Origin: Bacteroidales bacterium UBA3816
GTDB taxonomy: Bacteria; Bacteroidota; Bacteroidia; Bacteroidales; P3
Direction: 5' to 3'
Assembly (NCBI GenBank): GCA_002368955.1
Contig: DFDY01000066.1
Location: 1-14,435 of the forward strand
Length of the DNA stretch: 14,435 nt
Shown piece by piece: positions 1-7,386 of this stretch (within the stretch, counting starts at the first letter, position 1; every line of letters begins with the position of its first letter). The notes under the pieces are model-generated. The model was not told where the DNA came from and made no database searches. It worked only from the letters and a program-made list of their open reading frames with translations. The position numbers and the translations under genes were made by a program.

Positions 1-296
1 GGTCCGCCAATCCAGTAGGAGAAGAGGAGGATGAAGAGGGCGATGGCGAGTATGAGGAACCATCCGGCAAACCACCAGCGGTTGACCTTCCAGCTGATGC
101 CCAGTCCCTGTAGGAGTGGTTTCTTTTCCACTTTTTGGCAGACCAGGGTGGCTATGAGGGGAAAGGTCATACAGGCTAGGCCTAGGACTGTGCCGGCCGG
201 AGAAGCGTAGTTGAAATCGGATAAATAGAAAGCCAGGCCTGCGGCCACAATCAGGCCGTAGGCTATAGCGATGAAAAGGAGGATGTTTTTCTTCAT
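1..296 (-). CDS. CPBP-family (CAAX protease-like) membrane protein, N-terminal part only
   Basis: Reading the minus strand from ATG at 296 gives an open frame to the window edge, about 98 residues starting MKKNILLFIAIAYG. It holds three hydrophobic segments (about residues 4-22, 33-50 and 78-95), with GLGISWKVNRWWFAGW before the third. That N-terminal arrangement, and the position directly after a NatA/NatB-type ABC pair, fit the CPBP intramembrane metalloprotease family, which often follows such pairs in Bacteroidetes. The catalytic EExxR and histidine motifs would lie beyond the edge, so protease activity cannot be judged. It follows the permease gene by 132 nt, so it may belong to the same operon or use its own weak promoter (TACTTTTA lies just upstream on this strand). 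Family assignment is an inference from the fragment. Confidence 0.6.
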   Translation of the reverse strand, partial: MKKNILLFIAIAYGLIVAAGLAFYLSDFNYASPAGTVLGLACMTFPLIATLVCQKVEKKPLLQGLGISWKVNRWWFAGWFLILAIALFILLFSYWIGG

Positions 297-328
297 GAGT
301 GACTCTATAAAAGTAAAAGGTAAAAACT

Positions 329-380
329 AAAAACTAAAAAGGATTGGACAAATGCTATGCCAATATACTTTTTAGTTTTT
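329..380. repeat. Inverted repeat of TTTTTAG-type heptamers between permease and CPBP genes
   Basis: The left arm AAAAACTAAAAAG (329-341) is the exact reverse complement of the right arm CTTTTTAGTTTTT (368-380), separated by 26 nt. Both arms are built from the TTTTTAG unit that also occurs three times in tandem at 2577-2597. A hairpin with a T-rich 3' side could act as a terminator or processing site between the two genes, but it is almost all A/T. No function is established. Confidence 0.5.
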
Positions 381-428
381 GTTTTTACTTTATAGTTTAC
401 AAAATACATTCAAAAGGAGGTCTGCAGG

Positions 429-1628
429 TTAGCGCGAGAACATGATTTTTTCGCTGTTGAACATGCGGGTGAGTCCATAGACGGCGATACCGGTGTAGGC
501 GATGTCGGAGACGAGGGTGACCAACACGGTGCTCCAGCGCATGGAGTGGGCGAAGATATCGGCCATGACCTCAATGGCGTTGTAGAAGGGGATGAGGTAT
601 ATGCCCAAGTTTTGGGCGGTGCCGGTCTGGAACATGGGCAGCAGGCCCGCCAGCATCACCACCAGCATGAAGGGGGTGACCATGGTGCCGGCGTTTTTCA
701 CGTCCTTGGCCAGGGCGGAGAGGAGGCTGACGGCCGAGGCCATGACCAGCACTGAGGCCAAGATGACCAGCAGCAGGGCGATGTAGTCGTTGGTGGTGTA
801 GTTGAATGGGATGTCGATGCTGCCGTCCTCGGCCGAGATCATTTTGGGCAGCGAGAGGGCAATGCCTATGAAGCTGGAGATGCCGCTAAGGAGGGCGATG
901 GAGCTGAGTGAGACTATCTTGCCCAAGGCCAGTTCGGAGCGTTTCATGGGGGTGACGAGGAGGGTGGCAATGGTGCCGCGCTCTTTCTCGCCCGCGATGG
1001 AGCTGGGGGCGATGGCCATGGTGCCGCTGAAGAGCATCATGATGATGAGCATGGGCAGGAGTTTGCTGAGGATGTCGCCTACCACCTGGTCGTCGCTGGC
1101 CTGGTTGAAGGTCTGCTCCTCAGAATCGGCGCGGTTGATGTCGAAGAGGTTGGCCTGTGCGTTTTCGAAGGCGGTGAGGGCGGCTTCGAGGGTCATGTAT
1201 ACGCGGTTGGAGGCGTTGTTGGCGGAGTTGTAGTAGATTTCGACATTGGGGGCGGGCAGCCCGGTGGAGGGCTGGTAGGAGGCCACAAGGGAGTCGAACT
1301 GGGCGGGGAAGCGCATGAGCACTACGTTGATGTCTTTGTCCTGCAGGGCGTCGATGTCGGCTTGGCCGAAAGACTCATGCAGCAGTGCGATGCTGCTGTC
1401 GGCGGACTCTAAGAGGGGCTGCATGCTGGGAGGCATATTCTCCACTTTCAGCATCACTAGGTCCTGTTCGCCCTGGCTTTCCATGTTGCGGATGCCTACA
1501 CCCATGAGGCTGTAGATAAGGTAGATGAGCAGGCCCGGCATGATGACGGTGGTGAAAAGCAGTTGGCGGTCGCCGAAGAAGCGGGCAAACTCTTTGCGGA
1601 TGATGGTCCAGGTGTTGTTGCGGTTCAT
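429..1628 (-). CDS. ABC-2 type (NatB-like) transporter permease
   Basis: A 399-residue membrane subunit that would pair with the ATPase encoded just upstream. It has a short cytoplasmic N-terminus (MNRNNTWTIIRKEFARFFGD), a first membrane segment at about 23-45, a large extracytoplasmic domain at about 46-185, and then a membrane block (about 188-210, 238-260, 282-305, 315-333, 342-360 and 366-388). The loop GEKERGTIATLLVTP (213-227) is a hallmark of the NatB/ABC2_membrane_3 family. I start at 1628, not at the longer upstream frame, because the ATG overlaps the ATPase stop as ATGA, a good AGGAG lies 7 nt upstream, and the extra 43 residues only repeat ATPase coding sequence out of frame. NatAB of Bacillus exports sodium; the substrate here is unknown. 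Confidence 0.9.
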   Translation of the reverse strand: MNRNNTWTIIRKEFARFFGDRQLLFTTVIMPGLLIYLIYSLMGVGIRNMESQGEQDLVMLKVENMPPSMQPLLESADSSIALLHESFGQADIDALQDKDINVVLMRFPAQFDSLVASYQPSTGLPAPNVEIYYNSANNASNRVYMTLEAALTAFENAQANLFDINRADSEEQTFNQASDDQVVGDILSKLLPMLIIMMLFSGTMAIAPSSIAGEKERGTIATLLVTPMKRSELALGKIVSLSSIALLSGISSFIGIALSLPKMISAEDGSIDIPFNYTTNDYIALLLVILASVLVMASAVSLLSALAKDVKNAGTMVTPFMLVVMLAGLLPMFQTGTAQNLGIYLIPFYNAIEVMADIFAHSMRWSTVLVTLVSDIAYTGIAVYGLTRMFNSEKIMFSR

Positions 1629-2401
1629 TGTTCGTCTCCTTTCTGTTGTTTGTAAAGTTCGAAAAAGCGGTCCTCGATGTTCATGCCGTCGCACACTTCT
1701 TGGAGCGAGCCACAGGCGGTCAGGTGTCCGTCGATGATGATGCCCACGCGGTCGCACAGGCGCTCGACCAGGCTGAAGATGTGGGTGGAGAGGATGATGG
1801 TCTTGCCTGAGGAGCGCAGTTCTTGCAGGTAGTCGGTGACGGTGCGGGCGGTGATGACGTCGAGGCCGTTGGTGGGCTCGTCGAAGATGATGATGTCTGG
1901 GTCGTGCACCAGGGAGATGACGAGGCTGAGTTTTTGCTTCATGCCGGTGGAGAGGTTGGCCACCTTGACCTCGGCAAACCGGTCGATGCCGAAGCGGGCA
2001 AAGAGGCTCTGCTTGCGTGCGGCTGCGGTGCTGGGGGCCACCCCGTGCAGCTCGCTGAAGAAGTCGTAGAGATAGTTGGGGGTGAAGAAGTCTTCCAACT
2101 TCAGTTCGCTGGTGAGGAAGGCTATCTTGCCGCGTACTTCCTCGGGCTGTGTGACGATGCTGCAGCCGTCGACCCAGGCATTGCCGCGGTCGGGCTTGAT
2201 GAGGGTGGCGAGCATGCGTAGGGTAGTGGTCTTGCCGGCCCCGTTGGGACCCAGGAGGCCGAATATCTCACCCCGGTTGGCGGTGAGGGAGAGGTCGTCT
2301 ACGGCCGTTTTGTGCCGCTGCTGGGTATGCTCCAGCCGCTGCTGCTTGCGCGAGAGGGTGAAGGTTTTGCTGAGACCTTCGATACGGAGAATTTCGTCCA
2401 T
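1625..2401 (-). CDS. ABC transporter ATP-binding protein (NatA-like)
   Basis: A 258-residue nucleotide-binding subunit of an ABC-2 exporter. Walker A is GPNGAGKTT (51-59), the signature is LSTGMKQKLSL (150-160), Walker B is IIIFDEP (170-176), the D-loop GLD follows (179-181) and the switch histidine is H207. At the Q-loop position the sequence reads IAFLTSELKLEDFFTP with no glutamine, as I recall for NatA-type proteins. An insert rich in Q, R and H (residues 17-31) precedes the first core strand. The gene overlaps the permease by 4 nt, which suggests translational coupling. No Shine-Dalgarno is evident before ATG 2401, and I see no TAnnTTTG promoter immediately upstream, so transcription may run in from the genes at 2612-4237. 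Confidence 0.93.
   Translation of the reverse strand: MDEILRIEGLSKTFTLSRKQQRLEHTQQRHKTAVDDLSLTANRGEIFGLLGPNGAGKTTTLRMLATLIKPDRGNAWVDGCSIVTQPEEVRGKIAFLTSELKLEDFFTPNYLYDFFSELHGVAPSTAAARKQSLFARFGIDRFAEVKVANLSTGMKQKLSLVISLVHDPDIIIFDEPTNGLDVITARTVTDYLQELRSSGKTIILSTHIFSLVERLCDRVGIIIDGHLTACGSLQEVCDGMNIEDRFFELYKQQKGDEQ
1636..1642 (-). promoter_or_regulatory. Shine-Dalgarno site of the permease gene
   Basis: On the minus strand AAAGGAG lies inside the 3' end of the ATPase gene, 7 nt before ATG 1628. It is one of few clear SD sites in the window and fixes the permease start. Confidence 0.7.
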
Positions 2402-2424
2402 TTTTGTCGTTTTTTTTAGTTTAT

Positions 2425-2577
2425 ATGATTATCCGCAATTGGCACATAGGCGAGGTCGCGTCTCTCCGAGACGCACCCGAGGTGTTGACTATCAGTCACC
2501 GCACTGCGCTGCGCTTGTATGGGGTTATTGAGATTAAGCCTCTCCGAGGCTTCTTTACGGCAAATGCGGATAATCAT
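2425..2577. repeat. 153-bp palindromic element with 13-bp terminal inverted repeats (MITE- or REP-like candidate)
   Basis: The ends ATGATTATCCGCA (2425-2437) and TGCGGATAATCAT (2565-2577) are perfect inverted repeats. Inside are three hairpins: GCGTCTC-TCC-GAGACGC (2458-2474), TGACT-ATC-AGTCA (2486-2498) and AAGCCTC-TCC-GAGGCTT (2536-2552). The first and third share the core CTCTCCGAG, while their outer base pairs differ in a compensated way. No ORF of note is present. It sits between the ABC ATPase start and the end of the membrane-protein gene, both on the minus strand, so it would be transcribed if the two groups are joined. A REP/BIME-like or miniature inverted-repeat element is inferred from structure alone. 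Confidence 0.65.
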
Positions 2578-2600
2578 TTTTAGTTTTTAGTTTTTAGTTT
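2577..2600. repeat. Tandem TTTTTAG heptamer, three copies
   Basis: TTTTTAG is repeated three times (2577-2597) and followed by TTT, directly abutting the right terminal repeat of the 2425-2577 element. A single related copy (TTTTTTTAG) lies just outside the left end at about 2411-2419, and the same unit forms the inverted repeat at 329-380. Confidence 0.75.
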
Positions 2601-2611
2601 AAATGATGGGG

Positions 2612-3091
2612 TTAGTCTTGGTTGGGAGTGCCGCGGCGCACGGCTGCCAAGCGGGCCTTGACTTCGGCCCAGATGGTGACAGCCATGCAGCCGAAGACAA
2701 GCACAATGACCGCCGCCTCGGTGTGGACACGGGTCAGGAAGCCTGCACCAAGAAGCTTGAAGGCGTCGAAGGCGAAGGCCAGGGTGATGAACAGGGTCAT
2801 GGCCCCGAAGGAGACGTAGCGATAGCCGTCGGGATCGATGTTCATGTAGGGCTTGCGCTTGATGTGGGGTTGGCGGAGGTTGATGTAAATCTTGTTGGTG
2901 ACCGTGGTAGGGTGGGTGAAGATGAAGGCGATGGCGGCCACGACGACTACCTCGGGCAGGGCATGGGTGAGCAGGGTCTCCACCTTCTCCGCCCCGGCGG
3001 GCATCTTGACGATGAACCAGACATTGGACACCAGGCAGACGATGGCCGCCAAGGCAAAAAGGAGGTATCCGATAATTTTACGTGTTTCCAT
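2612..3091 (-). CDS. Small membrane protein of unknown function
   Basis: A 159-residue protein starting METRKIIGYLLFALAAIVCLVSNVWF. It shows about four hydrophobic segments (7-28, 43-59, 94-115 and 124-141), with a conserved-looking polar loop between the second and third (NKIYINLRQPHIKRKPYMNIDPDGYRY starts near 66). I prefer ATG 3091 over one 22 codons upstream because the longer form would overlap the end of the preceding gene and add a polar stretch before the first membrane helix. It begins 13 nt after the ribbon-helix-helix gene and is the last gene of the SPFH cluster. I do not recognise the family. An inner-membrane location is inferred from hydrophobicity. Confidence 0.75.
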   Translation of the reverse strand: METRKIIGYLLFALAAIVCLVSNVWFIVKMPAGAEKVETLLTHALPEVVVVAAIAFIFTHPTTVTNKIYINLRQPHIKRKPYMNIDPDGYRYVSFGAMTLFITLAFAFDAFKLLGAGFLTRVHTEAAVIVLVFGCMAVTIWAEVKARLAAVRRGTPNQD

Positions 3092-3104
3092 GGTGTGGGT
3101 GCGG

Positions 3105-3281
3105 TTATTCTTCCGATTTGGGTTCTTGAGAATTCTTGCGAGGGGTGCGTTTGGCACGTTTGAGGGCCTCGGACAGTATCCACTCTATCTGTCCGTTGGT
3201 GCTGCGGAACTCGTCGGCAGCCCATTTTTCGATGGCCTCATAGACCTCGGCATCTACCCTCAGTGCAAAACTCTTTTTCAT
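3105..3281 (-). CDS. Arc-like ribbon-helix-helix DNA-binding protein
   Basis: A 58-residue ORF, found by reading the minus strand between its neighbours. It begins MKKSFALRVDAEVYEAIEKW and continues with AADEFRSTNGQIEWILSEALKRA and a basic, charged tail. The short N-terminal strand KSFALRV followed by two helices (about 11-24 and 28-43) is the ribbon-helix-helix pattern of the Arc/MetJ superfamily, which binds DNA as a dimer through the strand. ATG 3281 is 5 nt after the SPFH stop, so the genes are almost certainly cotranscribed. I recall small Arc-type proteins next to SPFH genes in Bacteroidetes. Its operator is unknown; autoregulation at 4303-4335 is a guess. Confidence 0.85.
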   Translation of the reverse strand: MKKSFALRVDAEVYEAIEKWAADEFRSTNGQIEWILSEALKRAKRTPRKNSQEPKSEE

Positions 3282-3286
3282 GGCGA

Positions 3287-4237
3287 TTAATTGTAAAGGG
3301 TGCCTGTGTTGATGACAGGGCTGGCACTCTCGTCGGCGCAGAGCACCACCAGCAGATTGCTGACCATGGCGGCCTTGCGCTCCTCGTCCAACGCCACGAT
3401 GTTGTCCTGAGAGAGCTTCTTCAGGGCCAGGTCCACCATGCTGACGGCTCCTTCCACAATCTTCTCGCGGGCGGAGATGATGGCATCGGCCTGCTGGCGG
3501 CGCAGCATGACGCTGGCAATTTCGGCAGCGTAGGCCAGGTAGTTGATGCGAGCCTCGACTACTTCGATGCCGGCGATGGAAAGGCGGCTGCGCAGCTCTT
3601 CTTCCAGGCGGTCGTTGATTTCCTCGCCACCGCTGCGGAGGGTGATTTCCTCGGTGTGGTTGTTGTCGATATTGTCATAGGCATAGAGGCCTGCCACTTT
3701 GCGCAGGGCGGCATCGCTCTGTACGTTGACGAAGTTGTCGTAGCCGTTGCCGTGGGTGGTCTTGTTGCCGTCCTTATCCACGGTGGTGATGGTTTCTACC
3801 TCGATGTCGAAACAGGCTTTGTAGGTGTCCTTGATTTTCCATACCAGCACGAGGCCGATCATGATGGGGTTGCCGTTCTTGTCGTTGACTTTGATGGGGT
3901 CGACATCCATGTTGCGGGCGCGGAGCGAGAGACGACGTTTGCCATAGAAGGGATTGACCCAAAAAAAGCCGTTGTCGGTCACGGTGCCGCGGTACTTGCC
4001 GAAGAAGGTCAGCACGCGGGCCAAGTTGGGCTGGATAATCATAAAGCCGATGCAGTGCAGCAGATAGACCACGCTGCCCAAGCAGCAGAGGAGGATGGCC
4101 AAGTCGTCGTGGGGGCCGACCAGAGCAATGGTGCCTGTGATGATGCCCACCAGCATGGCCAAATTGATAATAAGATGCAGGAACCCGTTGTTGAAGGCGG
4201 TCATTCTTTTACTAAACTCTTTTGTTTCCATAACCAT
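3287..4237 (-). CDS. SPFH (band 7/stomatin-like) domain membrane protein
   Basis: A 316-residue protein with two N-terminal membrane segments (about 19-41 and 46-68), followed by an SPFH domain beginning near QPNLARVLTFFGKYRGTVTDNGFFWVNPF (about 69-97) and running through the helical region LEEELRSRLSIAGIEVVEARINYLAYAAEIASVMLRRQQADAIISAREKIVEGAV. SPFH proteins form oligomeric membrane scaffolds, often linked to proteases or microdomain organisation; the partner here is unknown. Two in-frame starts exist, ATG 4237 and ATG 4231 (METKEF); neither has a strong ribosome site, so the first is kept. A promoter matching the Bacteroidetes consensus lies upstream, and the RHH gene follows after 5 nt. 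Confidence 0.92.
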   Translation of the reverse strand: MVMETKEFSKRMTAFNNGFLHLIINLAMLVGIITGTIALVGPHDDLAILLCCLGSVVYLLHCIGFMIIQPNLARVLTFFGKYRGTVTDNGFFWVNPFYGKRRLSLRARNMDVDPIKVNDKNGNPIMIGLVLVWKIKDTYKACFDIEVETITTVDKDGNKTTHGNGYDNFVNVQSDAALRKVAGLYAYDNIDNNHTEEITLRSGGEEINDRLEEELRSRLSIAGIEVVEARINYLAYAAEIASVMLRRQQADAIISAREKIVEGAVSMVDLALKKLSQDNIVALDEERKAAMVSNLLVVLCADESASPVINTGTLYN

Positions 4238-4302
4238 TAAACTTTTAAATTGTTTGTTGTTTTCTTTTGTGTTTGATTTAATATCATTTTAATATCACTT
4301 TG

Positions 4303-4335
4303 CAAAAGTATGAACTTTTTTTTATTCCACCAAAA
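4303..4335 (-). promoter_or_regulatory. Bacteroidetes-type promoter for the SPFH operon
   Basis: On the minus strand TTTTG (4335-4331), 20 nt and TACTTTTG (4310-4303) match the Bacteroides -33/-7 consensus TTTG / TAnnTTTG. Transcription would start near 4297, leaving a leader of about 60 nt. Confidence 0.75.
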
Positions 4336-4345
4336 TTTTTTTTTG

Positions 4346-4353
4346 TATCTTTG
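4346..4353 (+). promoter_or_regulatory. -7 element for the M1-like peptidase gene
   Basis: TATCTTTG fits TAnnTTTG. No convincing TTTG lies about 20 nt upstream. A transcription start near 4359 would make the ATG at 4362 essentially leaderless, which supports the ATG at 4410. A small hairpin, GCTGT-CTGA-ACAGC (4364-4377), lies in the resulting leader. Confidence 0.6.
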
Positions 4354-4409
4354 CATTCAGAATGCTGTCTGAACAGCTGCTATTTATTGACATAGAATAT
4401 CATAGACTT

Positions 4410-6755
4410 ATGAAAAAAATATTGTATTTTTTGTTGCCGCTCTGTTTGTCAATGGTCCAAAACAGAGCATTCGGACAGTCGGCTGAGGCCGATTCGGTGG
4501 ATGTGTTGCATTACGACCTCACCCTTGATATGGGCAATACCACACCCAAACAGCTGAGAGCCACCGCCGAAATCACTTTTCGGATGACCCGGCAGTGTTC
4601 GTCCCTCACCTTGGATTTGATTTGTGATTCGCTTTTTCCCGTGAGTCTAGACGGCACGATTATAAGGGGATTCAACTACGAACGTGACAATGCTCTGCTG
4701 CGTATATACTTGAGTAATGTCGTGGTGGGTGACACTCACGTGATAACTGTGCCATACGTCACCAACGGGTATGTGGAAAATTATGGCTTTGGCGGCATGC
4801 ATTTGGATAACAATATATACTATAACCTCGGATGCGCTTTCATGCAGTTTCCGCATGTTTTTGGACGCAGCTGGTATCCCTGTCGTGACAACTTTTACGA
4901 TAAGGCCACTTATCGCTACAATGTAACCACCAAACCAGGCTGGCGTGCCCTATGTAGTGGTATGAAGCAAAGTGAGACTTGGGCCGATGATGGCAGCAGT
5001 ACAAGTGTGTGGACATTGGACTATCCCATTCCTACCTACCTGTCGGGTGTGGCCACTGCTGACTTCCATATTATAGAAAGGGAGTATCAGGGCCTTTATG
5101 GCACTTATCCCGCCACCATAGGTTTCACCACCCACGATAGTACTTCGGTGGTCGCCACATACGATATATTGGAAGAGGTCATACCTATGTACGAGCGCTG
5201 CTTTGGACCCTATCGTTGGGAGCGAGTGGGGTATGTATCCACGCCGATGGGTTCTATGGAGCATGCCAACAACATTGCGTTGGTGTCCGACTGCATGGCT
5301 TCCTCCGACAATCGGTGTCATTCGACTATCTGTCATGAGTTGGGTCACGCCTGGTTTGGTAACCTGGTTACTTGTGCTACGGAAGGTGACATGTGGATTA
5401 ACGAGGGAGGCGCCACCTTCTGTGAAGAAATTGCCACAGAAGCTCTGTATGGTAAGTCTGCCGCCACCGACTTTTATCAAAATAAGCTATCCACCGTGCT
5501 CCGCACTGCCCATAAAGACGACGCCGGTTGGAGATCGCTCTCGGGCATGTCGCGCTACTATACCTATGGCACCACTACCTACCAGCAAGGGGCCATGGTG
5601 TGGCACTCGCTGCGAGGGTATATCGGCGACTCTCTTTTCTATGTCTGCATGAACCGTCTGTTTTGCAACTGTGCCTTTGGCAACCTCGACGCTGCTTCCC
5701 TCCGCGACAGCCTCTCGCTATACAGCGGCATGGACCTGACTGATTTCTTTGACTTCCACGTCTTCAGGCCGGGCTTTGTCGATTACTCCATTGAGAATTT
5801 CACCTCCGATGCCAGCAGCGCCACCCTCACCCTCCGCCAACTGCTACGCGGCACCGATCAGATGGCCCGTGGCAATCGTGTGCCCATCACTTTCTTTAGT
5901 CGTGACCTACAGACGTGCGACCGCCTGATGATTTTCGATGACAGTGTCTTCACCCAGACCTTCTCACTTCCCTTTCAAGCAGCCTTTGCCGTAGTTGACT
6001 ACCACCATCAGTTTTCCGATGCCTGCACCGACGACACCGCCAATCTCTCCTCTCAAGGACTTCAGGAAATGCCCCATAGCTACTGCCGAATCATGGTAGG
6101 CAAGGCCACCGACCGCACCAACGCGTGGGTCCATGTGGGACACCACTTTGCACAACCCCAAGGCCCGCTGCCCGAAGGCATTGTGCGTCTCAGTAATCGA
6201 TATTGGCAAGTGGTCGGCAACATACCATGGGAAGGCAATATCACTGGCCGCTTCCTTTACAACAGGGGTCCCAATGGCTCTGCCGGTGCCGCCTTCATAG
6301 ATGAGGATTTTTACGAAAAAGTCGCCACCCTCGACTCCCTCTGCTTGGTTTATCGTTCTGATCCACGTCAGCCCTGGCAGCTGGTCTCACGCACCCGTAC
6401 TTCCGCTAGCTCCTTTTCCAATGGTTATTTCACTGCCCGCCTTCTTCCTGGCCAGTATGCCTTGGCCGTGGTGGACACCGCACTCGTCTCCATCACCCCG
6501 CTCCAACCCCAAGAATCTAGTGTCGTCCTCTCCCTTTATCCCAACCCTGCCAGCCATGGGCAATTTACTGTCGACATGGGCAGTTACGACAAAAAATTTA
6601 ACCTCCTCATGCTGGATTCTTTAGGAAGAAAAGTATTGGAAAAGAATGATTTGCATAGCGGTGACGCCGTTTGCCACAACCTTCCCGCCGGAAGTTATGT
6701 CGTGCTAATCAAAAATAATTTCTTATCTTTGCAGGCGCAAATAATTGTACAATGA
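4410..6755 (+). CDS. Secreted M1-like zinc aminopeptidase with T9SS sorting domain
   Basis: A 781-residue protein. I start at 4410 because MKKILYFLLPLCLSMVQNRAFG is a clean signal peptide, and the 16 codons upstream would lie at or before the predicted transcription start. The N-terminal beta region (about 28-200, including RSWYPCRDNFYDKATYRYNV) precedes the catalytic core. The zinc site is HELGH (309-313), followed after 18 residues by E332, the M1 pattern HEXXH-X18-E. A candidate catalytic tyrosine is Y391 in TYQQGAMVWH. The usual GXMEN exopeptidase motif reads GSMEH (281-285): the glutamate is kept and the asparagine replaced. The last 75 or so residues (YPNPAS near 710 to the C-terminal IIVQ) are a type A T9SS sorting domain, implying export through the outer membrane. 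It overlaps the next gene by 4 nt. Confidence 0.92.
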   Translation: MKKILYFLLPLCLSMVQNRAFGQSAEADSVDVLHYDLTLDMGNTTPKQLRATAEITFRMTRQCSSLTLDLICDSLFPVSLDGTIIRGFNYERDNALLRIYLSNVVVGDTHVITVPYVTNGYVENYGFGGMHLDNNIYYNLGCAFMQFPHVFGRSWYPCRDNFYDKATYRYNVTTKPGWRALCSGMKQSETWADDGSSTSVWTLDYPIPTYLSGVATADFHIIEREYQGLYGTYPATIGFTTHDSTSVVATYDILEEVIPMYERCFGPYRWERVGYVSTPMGSMEHANNIALVSDCMASSDNRCHSTICHELGHAWFGNLVTCATEGDMWINEGGATFCEEIATEALYGKSAATDFYQNKLSTVLRTAHKDDAGWRSLSGMSRYYTYGTTTYQQGAMVWHSLRGYIGDSLFYVCMNRLFCNCAFGNLDAASLRDSLSLYSGMDLTDFFDFHVFRPGFVDYSIENFTSDASSATLTLRQLLRGTDQMARGNRVPITFFSRDLQTCDRLMIFDDSVFTQTFSLPFQAAFAVVDYHHQFSDACTDDTANLSSQGLQEMPHSYCRIMVGKATDRTNAWVHVGHHFAQPQGPLPEGIVRLSNRYWQVVGNIPWEGNITGRFLYNRGPNGSAGAAFIDEDFYEKVATLDSLCLVYRSDPRQPWQLVSRTRTSASSFSNGYFTARLLPGQYALAVVDTALVSITPLQPQESSVVLSLYPNPASHGQFTVDMGSYDKKFNLLMLDSLGRKVLEKNDLHSGDAVCHNLPAGSYVVLIKNNFLSLQAQIIVQ
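6724..6731 (+). promoter_or_regulatory. Possible internal promoter (-7) inside the peptidase gene
   Basis: TATCTTTG, followed by CA exactly as in the 4346-4353 element, lies in the last codons of the peptidase gene, about 20 nt before ATG 6752. No good -33 box is visible. It could allow separate expression of the downstream outer-membrane protein. Confidence 0.35.
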
Positions 6756-7369
6756 AGAATATAAAAATTGGATTACTGATAGTTATGCTTTTTGCCGCCA
6801 CCACGGCATCGGCTCAGTTCAAACAGGAAAAACCCAATGTTGAGTATATGCTCAAGATTGAAGCTGGTTACCTTCACAATGTCGGCAACTATGGACAGCA
6901 GCGTGTCCTAAGTGACGGCAGCACCAATCCGACCACCCCTAACGGCTATTACCTTCGTGACCATGAGGAAGCCTTTGGCCTCAACATCGTCAACGGCATC
7001 AACATCAGTCAGGATTTCTTCCTTGGCGGTGGCGTGGGCTACAGTTACTGCCTCCCCCTCTATCAGGGCAACAGAGGTGTTGAACCCAGCCATATGGCAC
7101 AAGTGTTTGTTGACATGGACTACCGTCCCATCAACGCCACCTGGGCTCCCATGGTGGGTGCACGTTTGGGCGGAAGCTATCTCATCAACAATAACAACTA
7201 TGGCAACACCATGAGCCCCTACATCGAGCTTTATGGCGGCCTCAACTGGTTCTACGACCATGCCTATCAGGAGATGGACCGCAACTACCATAGTTTCTTT
7301 ATTGAAGCCGGTGTTGTCCTCCAGCAGCAAACTGTGTTTATCCCTGTCCGCGTCGGCTGGCGTCTCTAA
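6752..7369 (+). CDS. Exported outer-membrane beta-barrel-like protein, unknown function
   Basis: 205 residues with a signal peptide MKNIKIGLLIVMLFAATTASA, probably cut before QF. The mature part alternates short polar turns with aromatic/glycine-rich strands (for example FFLGGGVGYSYCLPLY, APMVGARLGGSYLI, IELYGGLNWFYD and FFIEAGVVLQQQTVFIPVRVGWRL). The strand ending at the C-terminus is typical of small outer-membrane barrels. Its ATG overlaps the stop of the peptidase gene (ATGA), so translation is probably coupled, and the two may act together at the cell surface. No specific family is recognised. Confidence 0.75.
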   Translation: MKNIKIGLLIVMLFAATTASAQFKQEKPNVEYMLKIEAGYLHNVGNYGQQRVLSDGSTNPTTPNGYYLRDHEEAFGLNIVNGINISQDFFLGGGVGYSYCLPLYQGNRGVEPSHMAQVFVDMDYRPINATWAPMVGARLGGSYLINNNNYGNTMSPYIELYGGLNWFYDHAYQEMDRNYHSFFIEAGVVLQQQTVFIPVRVGWRL

Positions 7370-7372
7370 AAT

Positions 7373-7377
7373 AGGAG
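7373..7377 (+). promoter_or_regulatory. Shine-Dalgarno site fixing the TTG start of rbfA
   Basis: AGGAG lies 9 nt before TTG 7387. It is the main reason for accepting the non-ATG start. Confidence 0.7.
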
Positions 7378-7386
7378 TGTCTCGCT

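Noticed and set aside
1629..1757. N-terminal extension of the permease (43 codons)
   Set aside because: It lies within the ATPase gene, and the ATGA overlap plus Shine-Dalgarno support ATG 1628.
3263..4240. Plus-strand 325-codon ORF opposite the SPFH gene
   Set aside because: It is antisense to a clear SPFH protein with a consensus promoter; its long open frame comes from the GC-rich codon bias of the true gene.
4362..4409. Longer peptidase start at 4362
   Set aside because: It would put 16 polar/hydrophobic residues before a good signal peptide and lies at the predicted transcription start.
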